From contig JAQBQD010000147.1 of the NCBI GenBank assembly GCA_028287185.1, positions 1 through 55,875 on the forward strand: DNA of 55,875 nt, in the 5' to 3' direction. The notes under the pieces are model-generated. The model worked only from the letters and a program-made list of their open reading frames with translations. It made no database searches and had not been told where the DNA came from. This document shows positions 33,531 to 42,092 of the stretch, one piece after another (positions within the stretch are counted from its first letter, which is position 1; each line of letters starts with the position of its first letter). Origin of the DNA: Gemmatimonadota bacterium. Lineage in GTDB: Bacteria > Gemmatimonadota > Gemmatimonadetes > Longimicrobiales > Longimicrobiaceae. The position numbers and the translations under genes were made by a program.

Positions 33531-33713
33531 GACAACCCGCGCTGCACGCATCCCTCCAGGGACTGGTGCGGCTGGATCGCGGATGCCGGCTTCGTGGTGC
33601 GCGCGTTCCTGGAGCCGCGGCCGACGGCGGAGGCGGTCCGCGCCAGGCCGGCGCTGGAGGACGCGACGCGGATGCCGTACTTTGTGATCTTCGACCTTGT
33701 CCGCGCGCCGTAG
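33531..33713 (+). pseudogene. 3' remnant of a class I methyltransferase gene
   Basis: The frame ending in TAG at 33711-33713 encodes WIADAGFVVRAFLEPRP, then EDATRMPYFVIFDLVRAP, closely resembling the C-terminal strands of small SAM-dependent methyltransferases. There is no start codon with a ribosome site, the catalytic N-terminal domain is absent, and the frame breaks upstream near 33530. It is probably the tail left after a deletion. Confidence 0.5.
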
Positions 33714-33760
33714 CGGTCCCGGCGGCGGCGAGCGAAACGACCTGACCGGGAGCGGAGACG

Positions 33761-34348
33761 ATGGGCGACACGCGGGTGGACGTGCTGGAGATGCGGGAGT
33801 TCCTGGACGACGGGGCACGCGCGGAGCTGGTGGAGGAGCTCGGCCGCGCGCACGGGGCCGCGGCGACGGTCACGGGCGGCAGGAGCGCCGGCGCTGCCGT
33901 GGAGCACGCAGTTCGCCGGACGACGAAGGTGCAGGTGCCGGACGAGACCCGCGCGCGGGTGAAGGCGCGGCTGATGGAGAGCAAGCCGGCGCTGGAGGCG
34001 CACTTCGGCGTGGCGCTCTCGGAGTGCGAGGCGCCGCAGTTCCTTCGATACGAGGAGGGTGACTTCTTCGTGGCGCACCAGGACGGCAACACCTCCGTCA
34101 TCCACGACGACACCCGCCACCGCCGCGTGTCCGCCGTCGTCTTCCTGAGCCCGCGCACGGACGAGCCCACACCCGGCGCGTACGGCGGCGGCGAGCTGAC
34201 GTTCCACGGCCCGTATCCGCGCGTCAACGACCGCATTCCCGCGCCGTGCGATCCGGGCACGCTGGTGGCCTTCCGCTCCGAGACCACGCACGAGGTCACG
34301 CCCGTCGCCCATGGCGTGCGCTACACCATCGTCACCTGGTTCCGCTGA
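33761..34348 (+). CDS. 2-oxoglutarate/Fe(II) oxygenase, prolyl-4-hydroxylase type
   Basis: A 195-residue oxygenase with the double-stranded beta-helix metal site: HxD in FVAHQDGN, the distal His in ETTHEV, and the 2-oxoglutarate-binding Arg in HGVRYTIVTWF. A Gly-rich loop (AYGGGELTFHG) precedes the distal part as in prolyl-4-hydroxylases. It should hydroxylate a protein or small molecule with oxygen and 2-oxoglutarate; the substrate is unknown. The N-terminal 60 residues are less conserved. It stands alone, between a methyltransferase remnant and a DUF1697 gene. Confidence 0.88.
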   Translation: MGDTRVDVLEMREFLDDGARAELVEELGRAHGAAATVTGGRSAGAAVEHAVRRTTKVQVPDETRARVKARLMESKPALEAHFGVALSECEAPQFLRYEEGDFFVAHQDGNTSVIHDDTRHRRVSAVVFLSPRTDEPTPGAYGGGELTFHGPYPRVNDRIPAPCDPGTLVAFRSETTHEVTPVAHGVRYTIVTWFR

Positions 34349-34433
34349 CCGCGGCGCGCATCCGCCGATCGACGCGGGAGAGCGCAAGCCGCGCGACCCG
34401 ACCGCCGCTACCCCCCCGCCGAACGGCCGAGAC

Positions 34434-34982
34434 ATGCACCGCTACGTCGCCTTTCTCCGCGCCATCAACGTGGGCGGACACACCGTGAAGATGGACCGCC
34501 TGCGCGCGTTGTTCGCGGAGCTGGGGTTCGAACGCGTGGAAACCTTCATCGCCAGCGGAAACGTGGTCTTCGACACCGATTCCGCGGACGCGGCGGGGCT
34601 GGAGGGGCGGATCGAGGCGCACCTGAAGGCGGTGCTGGGATACGAGGTGGCGACCTTCCTCCGCACGCCGGGCGAGGTGGCGTCGGCGGAGGCGCACGTG
34701 CCGTTCGCGGGGACGGCCGTCGTCGCGAACGCCCACGGCCTGTACGTCGGCTTCCTGAAGTCGCGGCCCGGCAAGGAGGCCGCGGGCAAGCTGCTGGCGC
34801 TGGGCGGCGACGTGCACGCGCTGGAGACGCACGGCCGCGAGCTGTACTGGGCGGCCAACGTCCCGGCGAACGAATCGAAGGTCTCGGGCGCCACCCTGGA
34901 GAAGGCGCTCGGCATGGGGACGACGCTCCGCAACATCACCACGGTCCGCAAGCTCGCCGCGAAGTATCCCGTGGCGCTCTGA
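34434..34982 (+). CDS. DUF1697 family protein
   Basis: The 182-residue product shows the DUF1697 pattern: RYVAFLRAINVGGHTVKMDRL-type opening, FIASGNVVFDT, and the C-terminal TLRNITTVRKLA. The fold is ferredoxin-like and the function is unknown. ATG 34434 begins at the conserved MHRYVAFLR. The frame is open upstream, but there is no support for an earlier start. It is about 85 bases after the oxygenase gene on the same strand. Confidence 0.9.
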   Translation: MHRYVAFLRAINVGGHTVKMDRLRALFAELGFERVETFIASGNVVFDTDSADAAGLEGRIEAHLKAVLGYEVATFLRTPGEVASAEAHVPFAGTAVVANAHGLYVGFLKSRPGKEAAGKLLALGGDVHALETHGRELYWAANVPANESKVSGATLEKALGMGTTLRNITTVRKLAAKYPVAL

Positions 34983-35145
34983 GCGCAGCGGAAGCTCCTT
35001 GCGCCCGCCGGACCGCGCGTTATCCATACACGGCCGTGCACCGCATCGGCCCTTCCCGGACGGGCCATCGCGCGCGCGTAGCCGGGGGTGGGGAGTGGAC
35101 GGCAGCCCGCCGTCCCGCGTGAGGCACCTGGAGAGGAGGTGGCCC

Positions 35146-35508
35146 ATGTTCGACGACGCCGTCCCGATCGTGATGTTCATCAGCGTGGCCTTCACCATCG
35201 TCGCGGTCACCCGGCAGGTGTCGGAGGGGCGCACGCGGCGCGCGGTGCTTCGGGCGGGGATGACGCCCGAGATGGCCGCGGCCGTGCTGCGCACCCCGCG
35301 CGAGGACCCGGGGCTGTACGGCGCGTTGAAGTGGGGGCTGGTGGTGGGCGGCGTGGGGCTGGCGCTGGTGGTCGCGCAGTTCCTTCCGTACCGCCCGGAC
35401 GAGCCCATCGTCCTGGGCCTGGTGCTGCTGTTCGGCGCCGCCGGGCTGCTCGTCTACCACGCGGCGGCCAAGCGCTCGGCGGCCGCCGCGGCGGCGCCCG
35501 GCGTCTGA
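35146..35508 (+). CDS. Hypothetical membrane protein
   Basis: A 120-residue protein with one N-terminal hydrophobic helix (VPIVMFISVAFTIVAV), a charged middle (RQVSEGRTRRAVLRAG, TPEMAAAVL), and two further helices (WGLVVGGVGLALVVAQF, IVLGLVLLFGAAGLLVY). A very strong ribosome site GAGAGGAGG precedes ATG 35146. No family is recognised with confidence. It stands five bases before the HIT-family start and may be co-translated with it. Confidence 0.75.
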   Translation: MFDDAVPIVMFISVAFTIVAVTRQVSEGRTRRAVLRAGMTPEMAAAVLRTPREDPGLYGALKWGLVVGGVGLALVVAQFLPYRPDEPIVLGLVLLFGAAGLLVYHAAAKRSAAAAAAPGV

Positions 35509-35513
35509 CGGGC

Positions 35514-35981
35514 GTGCCTCCCTCCCCGGCTGCGGGGCGCTGCGTCTTCTGCCGCATCGCGAGCGGGGCCGAGGCGGCCAGCATCATCCACGGCGACGAG
35601 GCGGTGGTGGCGTTCATGGACCACCGCCCGGTGCGCCCGGGGCAGTGCATGGTCATTCCCCGCGCGCACGTGGACCATTTCACCGACGTGGACGAGCCCA
35701 CGGCGCTGCGCATGATGCAGGTGGCGCGGCGCATCGGCCGGCGGATGCGGCGGGTGTTCCGGCCGTTGCGCGTGGGGATGGTGGTGCACGGGTTCGGCGT
35801 GGCGCACGCGCACCTGATCCTGGTGCCGCAGCACGCCACCGACGACATCACCTCCGCGCGGCTGGCCTCCATTCGCGATGGACGCGTGGTGTTCGGCATT
35901 GCCTCCCTGCCCTTCGCGGACGCCGCGGAGCTGGACGAGCACGCACGCTTGCTCGCCGGCGCCGGCGACGAGACGGGCTGA
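35514..35981 (+). CDS. HIT-family protein with an altered histidine triad
   Basis: A 155-residue nucleotide hydrolase or transferase of the HIT family. It has CVFCRIASG and SIIHGDEAVVAFMDHRPVRPGQ in its N-terminal half, and the PRAHV block. The triad region reads GVAHAHLILVP. The first two histidines are in place, the second being the nucleophile position in Hint proteins, but the third is Ile, so the motif is HxHxI rather than HxHxH. Activity may be changed, as in GalT-type HxHxQ enzymes. GTG 35514 lies five bases after the preceding stop. Confidence 0.85.
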   Translation: MPPSPAAGRCVFCRIASGAEAASIIHGDEAVVAFMDHRPVRPGQCMVIPRAHVDHFTDVDEPTALRMMQVARRIGRRMRRVFRPLRVGMVVHGFGVAHAHLILVPQHATDDITSARLASIRDGRVVFGIASLPFADAAELDEHARLLAGAGDETG

Positions 35982-36143
35982 CGGCTCCGACTCTCCGAAC
36001 CGGTGGATCGACGGAGAAAGGCCGAGCATCCCGGCCGATCCCGCTCGTCGAGCGTCCGCCGCATCCTCGGGTTCCGTCCCCCTGCGACCGACATCCGCCA
36101 CGGTCGCACGTCCAGCCTTCACACACCACGGACCTCACCCGCC

Positions 36144-36662
36144 ATGCCCTCGCTCGCCGAATCCTTCCGCGGCCGCACGCTCTCGCCCGCGCGCGCCGTC
36201 CTGCTGGGGACGCTCGCCGTGGGCGTGCTGGACGGGCTGGACGCCGTGCTCTTCTTCGGCGCGCGGGGCGTGGCGCCCATCAAGATCTTCCAGAGCATCG
36301 CGAGCGGAATCCTGGGCCGGGCGGCGTTCGGGGGCGGCGTGCCCGCGGCGCTGCTGGGCTTCGTGCTGCATTTCTTCATCGCGTTCTGCATCGTTCTCAC
36401 GTACTTCCTCGCCAGCCGGCGGCTGCCCGCGCTCACGCGGTACGCGGCGGAGATGGGCGTGCTGTACGGGCTGGTCGTCTACGAGGTGATGAACGAGGTG
36501 GTGCTGCCGCTCTCCAACGCCGGCGCCGGTCCGCGCCCCATCCCCGTGCTCGTCAACGGGCTGCTGATCCACGTGCTCGCCGTGGGCCTGCCGAGCGCGC
36601 TCTTCGCCCGCGGCGCGACGCCGCCGCCTGAGCGAACGCCCGCGCCGGCCGTGGCGCTCTGA
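36144..36662 (+). CDS. Hypothetical integral membrane protein
   Basis: A 172-residue protein with four hydrophobic segments: ARAVLLGTLAVGVLDGLDAVLFF, LLGFVLHFFIAFCIVLTYF, MGVLYGLVVYEVMNEVV and LVNGLLIHVLAVGLPSALF (each quoted in part). The pattern resembles small four-helix proteins of unknown function found in soil bacteria. ATG 36144 is preceded by a weak ribosome site. It shares no clear operon with its neighbours. Confidence 0.75.
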   Translation: MPSLAESFRGRTLSPARAVLLGTLAVGVLDGLDAVLFFGARGVAPIKIFQSIASGILGRAAFGGGVPAALLGFVLHFFIAFCIVLTYFLASRRLPALTRYAAEMGVLYGLVVYEVMNEVVLPLSNAGAGPRPIPVLVNGLLIHVLAVGLPSALFARGATPPPERTPAPAVAL

Positions 36663-36862
36663 TTCGCATCGTTCGACGGCATTGCCGGTGAGGTTGCGTC
36701 GTTTCACCGTCGATGCGTGCTTTTCACGGTTAGAACGATCGTCGCCTGGTGCCCGCTTCCGGCGCGTTCGACCGGCGGCCGAGGCTGTGCGAACGCTGCC
36801 CGCGATGTAGGTTTTCCGGATGACGACCAGACCCATCCACCGAAGCCCTGAGCCCGGAATCC

Positions 36863-38518
36863 ATGGCCCACGACGCGGACGCCATCATCGTAGGAGCCGG
36901 CCTGGCGGGACTGGTAGCCGCGGCGGAGCTGGCGGAGGCCGGCAGGCGGGTGATCGTGCTGGACCAGGAGCCCGAAGCGTCGCTGGGCGGGCAGGCGTTC
37001 TGGTCGTTCGGCGGCCTGTTCCTGGTGGACTCGCCCGAGCAGCGGCGCATGGGAATCCGCGATTCCCGCGAGCTGGCGATGGCAGACTGGATGGGCACGG
37101 CGGGCTTCGACCGCGACGAGGACCTGTGGCCCCGGCGCTGGGCCGAGGCGTACGTGGACTTCGCGGCCGGCGAGAAGCGCGCCTGGCTGCGCGAGCGCGG
37201 CATCGGCCTGTTTCCCGTGGTGGGCTGGGCCGAGCGCGGCGGCGGCCTGGCGACGGGCCACGGCAACTCCGTCCCCCGCTTCCACGTCACCTGGGGCACC
37301 GGGCCGGGAGTGCTGGAGCCCTTCGTCGCCCGCGCACGCGCCGCGCAGGCGAAGGGGCTGATCGACCTGCGGTTCCGCCACCGCGTGAACGGGCTGACCG
37401 TGACGGACGGAGTGGTGGACGGCGTGCACGGCGAGGTGCTGGAGCCCAGCGGCGTGAAGCGCGGCCAGCCCAGCTCGCGGACGGCGACGGGGGATTTCGC
37501 GCTGCGGGCGCAGGCGGTGATCGTCACCAGCGGCGGCATCGGGGCGGACCACGCGCTGGTGCGCGCCAGCTGGCCGAAGCGCATGGGCCCGCCGCCGAAG
37601 GAGATGCTGTGCGGCGTGCCCGCGCACGTGGACGGGCGCATGCTGGGGATCACCGAGGCGTCGGGCGGGCGTGTCGTGAACCGCGACCGCATGTGGCACT
37701 ACACGGAGGGCATCCGCAACTGGGATCCCATCTGGCCGCTGCACGGCATCCGCATCCTGCCCGGCCCCTCGTCGCTGTGGATCGACGCGGTCGGGAACCG
37801 GCTGCCGCCCCCGCTCTTTCCCGGCTTCGACACGCTGGCCACGCTGGAGCACATCACGCGCACGGGGTTCGACTACACCTGGTTCGTGCTCACGCAGGCC
37901 ATCATCGAGAAGGAGTTCGCCCTCTCCGGGTCGGAGCAGAACCCCGACCTCACGGGCCGCAGCGTGCGCAAGGTGCTGGGCCGCGTGCTTCCCGGCGCGC
38001 CGCCGCCCGTGAAGGCGTTCAAGAAGCACGGTGAGGACTTCGTCGTGCGCGCCACGCTGGCCGAGCTGGTGCGGGGGATGAACGACCTGGCGGGCGAGGC
38101 GCGGATCGACGCGGCGGAGCTGCGGCGCGAGATCGAGGCGCGCGACGGCCAGCTCACCAACCCGTTCGCCAAGGACGCGCAGATCACCGCCATCCGCGGC
38201 GCGCGCGCCTATCGCGGCGACCGGCTGATCCGCGTCGCAAGGCCGCACCGGCTGCTGGATCCCAAGGCCGGCCCGCTCATCGCCGTGCGCCTGCGCGTGC
38301 TGACGCGCAAGACGCTGGGTGGGCTGGAGACGGACCTGCAGGGCCGCGTGCTGCGCGCGGACGGCGATCCCCTTCCCGGCCTGTACGCCGCCGGCGAGGT
38401 GGCGGGCTTCGGCGGGGGCGGCATGCACGGCTACCGCGCGCTGGAGGGCACCTTCCTGGGCGGGTGCATCTTCTCCGGCCGCGCCGCGGGACGGGCCGCC
38501 GCCGGCGCGGTGGGGTGA
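36863..38518 (+). CDS. FAD-binding dehydrogenase (ketosteroid-dehydrogenase-like)
   Basis: A 551-residue flavoprotein. The N-terminal Rossmann motif is IIVGAGLAGLVAAAELAEAG with an acidic end at VIVLDQE. LGGQAFWSFGGLF follows, as in the family of FAD-dependent dehydrogenases related to 3-ketosteroid dehydrogenase and fumarate reductase flavoprotein. A second FAD-contact region near the C-terminus is LYAAGEVAGFGGGGMHGYRAL with FLGGCIFSGRAAG. The substrate is unknown. ATG 36863 is the first codon of the conserved domain. The gene appears alone, followed by a deaminase gene after about 130 bases. Confidence 0.9.
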   Translation: MAHDADAIIVGAGLAGLVAAAELAEAGRRVIVLDQEPEASLGGQAFWSFGGLFLVDSPEQRRMGIRDSRELAMADWMGTAGFDRDEDLWPRRWAEAYVDFAAGEKRAWLRERGIGLFPVVGWAERGGGLATGHGNSVPRFHVTWGTGPGVLEPFVARARAAQAKGLIDLRFRHRVNGLTVTDGVVDGVHGEVLEPSGVKRGQPSSRTATGDFALRAQAVIVTSGGIGADHALVRASWPKRMGPPPKEMLCGVPAHVDGRMLGITEASGGRVVNRDRMWHYTEGIRNWDPIWPLHGIRILPGPSSLWIDAVGNRLPPPLFPGFDTLATLEHITRTGFDYTWFVLTQAIIEKEFALSGSEQNPDLTGRSVRKVLGRVLPGAPPPVKAFKKHGEDFVVRATLAELVRGMNDLAGEARIDAAELRREIEARDGQLTNPFAKDAQITAIRGARAYRGDRLIRVARPHRLLDPKAGPLIAVRLRVLTRKTLGGLETDLQGRVLRADGDPLPGLYAAGEVAGFGGGGMHGYRALEGTFLGGCIFSGRAAGRAAAGAVG

Positions 38519-38652
38519 CGCGATGCGCGGCCCCACGGAGCGCCAGGCGTTCCCGGTGCCGCATGCTTCCCGCGCCGAACGGATCGGACGGCGGCGCGCG
38601 GCCGGAAGCGCCCCGCGGAGAGCATCTCCCGAAACCACGACGGAACCACCCG

Positions 38653-39090
38653 ATGGATGAGCATCTGCGCGCCGCGATCGAAGAGGCGCGGCTGGGGCTG
38701 GAGGAGGGCGGCATCCCCATCGGCTCCGCCATCGTGCACGGCGGCCGGGTGATCGGGCGCGGGCGCAACCGGCGGGTGCAGAGCGGCAGCGCGGTGCTGC
38801 ATGCCGAGATGGACGCGCTGGAGCGCGCCGGCCGCCAGCCCGCGTCCGTCTATCGCGAGTGCACGCTCTACACGACGCTCTCGCCGTGCGCCATGTGCAG
38901 CGGCGCCATCCTGCTCTACGGCATCCCGCGCGTGGTGATCGGCGAGAACCGCACCTTCATGGGCGAGGAGGCGCTGCTGCGCTCGCGCGGCGTGGACGTG
39001 CGCGTGCTGGACGACGCGGAGTGCGCGGAGATGATGGCGCGCTTCATCCGCGAGCGGCCGGAGCTCTGGAACGAGGACATCGGCCGCTGA
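38653..39090 (+). CDS. Cytosine/nucleoside deaminase, fungal cytosine-deaminase-like
   Basis: The 145-residue zinc enzyme has the deaminase motif LHAEMDAL (zinc ligand His and catalytic Glu) and SPCAMCSGAILLYG (two zinc-binding Cys). The rest, IPRVVIGENRTFMG, RGVDVRVLDDAEC and the C-terminal ERPELWNEDIG, is close in pattern to yeast-type cytosine deaminase rather than tRNA adenosine deaminase TadA. It probably deaminates cytosine or a related base. ATG 38653 is the start; the frame is open further upstream without conserved sequence. Confidence 0.9.
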   Translation: MDEHLRAAIEEARLGLEEGGIPIGSAIVHGGRVIGRGRNRRVQSGSAVLHAEMDALERAGRQPASVYRECTLYTTLSPCAMCSGAILLYGIPRVVIGENRTFMGEEALLRSRGVDVRVLDDAECAEMMARFIRERPELWNEDIGR

Positions 39091-39303
39091 GACGTTCCGC
39101 ACGCGCAGCCCGGCGCGTCCGCGGGAGATCGCCCGCGAGCTGACCGATGCCCAAGGTTCGCGGTGACACAGCTCGTCGGCCTGCAGCGCGCCCGTCTTCG
39201 TCCGCGTCTCCAGGCCCCGCCGTGCACGCGGACCGCGAGGATGGATCGGCCGGCGGAGGATCGTCCGGCATCTGCGTCCAAGATCGACGAATTGACGGAG
39301 AAG

Positions 39304-39663
39304 ATGAGCGCGAGTCAGGTGGAGCGGGCGCGGCGCATCTGCATGGCGCTGCCGGAGGCGTTCGAGCAGGAGGCGTGGGGCGAGCCCACGTGGCGCGTGC
39401 GCAAGCGGATGTTCGCCATGTTCGCAAACAACCATCACAGCGACGGGCACGTGGCACTGTGGCTGCCCGCGCCCCTGGGCGTGCAGGAGATGCTGGTGCG
39501 CGAGGACGCGCGCATGTTCTTCGTGCCGCCGTACGTGGGCGTGAAGGGCTGGGTGGGCGTGGACCTGGACGCCGCGGCCGACGACGCCGAGGTGGCCGAG
39601 CTGGTGGCGCAGGCGTACTGCATGGTCGCGCCGAAGAAGCTGGCGGCGCAGGTCGGCGGGTAG
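39304..39663 (+). CDS. MmcQ/YjbR family protein
   Basis: A 119-residue protein of the MmcQ/YjbR (DUF419) fold: ICMALPEAFEQEAWGEPTWRV, KRMFAMFANN, WLPAPLGVQEMLV, then FFVPPYVGVKGWVGVDL and the closing helix ELVAQAYCMVAPKKL. The family is DNA-binding-like by structure, with no known function. The start ATG 39304 follows GGAGAAG; earlier ATG codons in frame give unconserved residues. Confidence 0.85.
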   Translation: MSASQVERARRICMALPEAFEQEAWGEPTWRVRKRMFAMFANNHHSDGHVALWLPAPLGVQEMLVREDARMFFVPPYVGVKGWVGVDLDAAADDAEVAELVAQAYCMVAPKKLAAQVGG

Positions 39664-39805
39664 GCGGGCGCGCGCTTCCGTGCCGCCGACGGAGCAAGTG
39701 ATTGGCCCCCAGCGGGTTGCGGCGCTAGATTGAGGGCGGCCCCGCGCATCCGCGCCCGCGCCGGCCGGGAGGTTTTCCGGCGGTCCTCCGCGTGGGTGGT
39801 GATCG

Positions 39806-40561
39806 ATGCGACGCTCCGGGTTCCTGCTTCCCTTCGCGCTCGGCGCGCTCTCCATGCTCATGGTGGTGATCCTCGCCGCGTGGAGCGTGCCGATGCTGCT
39901 GGGCCGCGCGCGCCTCGCGCTGCATCCCGCGGCCGCCGCGCCGGCAGACCCGCCCGCCGCTGCGTCGACGCCGACGCTGCCTGTAGCGCCGGTGGAGGCG
40001 CCGGTGGCCGTCGGGCGGCCGGACTCCGCGCGGGACCTGCCGTTCGTGACGGTGCCCACGGCGGAACTTCCGACAGCGGCGAGCGCGGCGCCGGCGGTTC
40101 CGCCCTCCGCCGCGCCGGCCGCAGCTCCGCCGTCGTCGGCGAAGCTGCTGATCCCCGTGCAGGGCGTGGCGGCTGCGAACCTGGTGGACACGTACGACCA
40201 GGCGCGCAGCCAGGGCCGCCGCCACGACGCCATCGACATCATGGCCGCACGCGGAACGCCGGTCCTGGCCTCTGCCGACGGCGTGGTGATGAAGCTGTTC
40301 CAGAGCGTGCGCGGCGGCACGGCGCTGTATGAGCTGGCTCCCGACCGGCGCACCATCTACTACTACGCCCACCTGGACCGCTATGCGGCGGGGATGGCGG
40401 AAGGCCGGGCCCTGCGCCGCGGCGAGGTGCTGGGCTACGTGGGCAACACGGGCGACGCCGGCCCCGGCAACTACCACCTGCACTTCGAGGTCTCCACCAC
40501 GGCCGACCCCAAGCGCTACTGGGGCGGCGTTCCACAGAACCCGTATCCCCTTCTGCGGTAG
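39806..40561 (+). CDS. M23-family (LytM) metallopeptidase
   Basis: A 251-residue envelope protein. One N-terminal membrane segment (PFALGALSMLMVVILAA) is followed by a Pro/Ala-rich linker of about 75 residues and an M23 domain. The domain has HDAIDIMAARGTPV, YYYAHLDRY and the HxH pair in GNYHLHFEV. The canonical HxxxD of M23 is HDAID here. It should cleave or bind peptidoglycan peptides in the periplasm. It lies 128 bases before eutB but has no obvious link to ethanolamine use. Confidence 0.88.
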   Translation: MRRSGFLLPFALGALSMLMVVILAAWSVPMLLGRARLALHPAAAAPADPPAAASTPTLPVAPVEAPVAVGRPDSARDLPFVTVPTAELPTAASAAPAVPPSAAPAAAPPSSAKLLIPVQGVAAANLVDTYDQARSQGRRHDAIDIMAARGTPVLASADGVVMKLFQSVRGGTALYELAPDRRTIYYYAHLDRYAAGMAEGRALRRGEVLGYVGNTGDAGPGNYHLHFEVSTTADPKRYWGGVPQNPYPLLR

Positions 40562-40688
40562 CACGCCGGCGAACGCGGACCGTCCCCCGCTTCCGACACG
40601 CGGCGGCGCGCGGCTTCACGCCTGACCCGGGCTGACGTCTTCCGCCGCACCTCCGCCGGTCGCTTCCCTTCCCCGGAAATCCGCTCCG

Positions 40689-42092
40689 ATGACCTTCAGC
40701 CACACGGTGGGCGGAGAGCGGCACCGGTTCGCCGGCCTGGCCGATCTGCTGGCGAAGGCGAGCCCCGCGCGCAGCGGCGACGCGCTGGCGGGGCTGGCGG
40801 CGGAGAGCGCCGAGCAGCGGGTGGCGGCGCAGATGGCGCTCGCGGACGTGCCGCTCACCGCCTTCCTGTCCGAATCGGTGGTGCCGTACGAGGCCGACGA
40901 GGTGACGCGGCTGATCGTGGACACGCACGACGCCGACGCCTTCGCGCCGCTCGCGCACCTCACGGTGGGCGGCTTCCGCGACTGGCTGCTGTCGTACGAT
41001 GCCACGCCCGAGACGCTGACGGCCGCTGCGCCGGGCATCACGCCCGAGATGGCGGCGGCGGCCAGCAAGCTCATGCGCGTGCAGGACCTGGTGCTGGCCG
41101 CGCGCAAGTGCCGCGTGGTCACGCGCTTCCGCGGCACCATCGGACTGCCGGGGCGGCTTTCCACGCGCCTGCAGCCCAACCATCCCACGGACGACCCCGC
41201 CGGCATCCTGGCCGCCGTGGTGGACGGCCTGCTGTACGGCAGCGGCGACGCGGTGATCGGCATCAACCCCGCCGGCGACAGCCCCGCCACCCTGCGGCGC
41301 CTGCTGGAGATGCTGGACGCGTTGCGCGAGCGGCACGCCATCCCCACGCAGACCTGCGTGCTGGCCCACGTCACCGCGCAGCTGAGCGCCATCCGCGCCG
41401 GCGCGCCGGTGGACCTCGTCTTCCAGTCCATCGCGGGCACCGAGGCGGCGAACCGCGCGTTCGGCGTGTCGCTGGCGCTGCTGGACGAGGCGCGGCAGGC
41501 GGCGCTGGAGCTGGGGCGCGGAACGCTGGGCGGCGACGTGATGTACTTCGAGACGGGCCAGGGCAGCGCGCTTTCCGCCAGCGCGCATCACGGCGTGGAC
41601 CAGCAGACGTGCGAGGCGCGCGCCTACGCCGTGGCGCGGCGGTTCCGGCCGCTGCTGGTGAACACCGTGGTGGGCTTCATCGGCCCCGAATACCTGTACG
41701 ACGGCAAGCAGATCGCGCGCGCAGGCCTGGAGGACCACTTCTGCGGCAAGCTGATGGGGCTGCCCATGGGGTGCGACGTGTGCTACACCAACCACGCCGA
41801 GGCCGACCAGGACGACGCGGACTCGCTGCTCACACTCCTCGGCGCCGCCGGCTGCACCTACGTGATGGGCGTGCCCGGCGCGGACGACGTGATGCTGGGA
41901 TACCAGAGCACCTCGTTCCACGACGCCCTGTACGTGCGCGAGGTGCTGGGCCTGCGTCCCGCGCCCGAGTTCGAGGCGTGGCTGCGTTCGATGGGCATCA
42001 CCGACGACGCCGGCCGCCTGTCGGGTTGCCGACCGGGCGCGCTGGCCGGCGAGGACGCCGTCGCGCGGCTGACGGCGGGCCTCGCCCGGTGA
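40689..42092 (+). CDS. eutB: Ethanolamine ammonia-lyase large subunit
   Basis: EutB with EutC forms the adenosylcobalamin-dependent lyase that converts ethanolamine to acetaldehyde and ammonia. The 467-residue product keeps the TIM-barrel features: [77 protein letters not shown] and [14 protein letters not shown], then [19 protein letters not shown]. The length is normal. ATG 40689 is used. Its stop overlaps the eutC start (GTGA). No microcompartment shell genes, EutA or aldehyde dehydrogenase genes are visible, so acetaldehyde handling must be encoded elsewhere. Confidence 0.96.
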   Translation: MTFSHTVGGERHRFAGLADLLAKASPARSGDALAGLAAESAEQRVAAQMALADVPLTAFLSESVVPYEADEVTRLIVDTHDADAFAPLAHLTVGGFRDWLLSYDATPETLTAAAPGITPEMAAAASKLMRVQDLVLAARKCRVVTRFRGTIGLPGRLSTRLQPNHPTDDPAGILAAVVDGLLYGSGDAVIGINPAGDSPATLRRLLEMLDALRERHAIPTQTCVLAHVTAQLSAIRAGAPVDLVFQSIAGTEAANRAFGVSLALLDEARQAALELGRGTLGGDVMYFETGQGSALSASAHHGVDQQTCEARAYAVARRFRPLLVNTVVGFIGPEYLYDGKQIARAGLEDHFCGKLMGLPMGCDVCYTNHAEADQDDADSLLTLLGAAGCTYVMGVPGADDVMLGYQSTSFHDALYVREVLGLRPAPEFEAWLRSMGITDDAGRLSGCRPGALAGEDAVARLTAGLAR

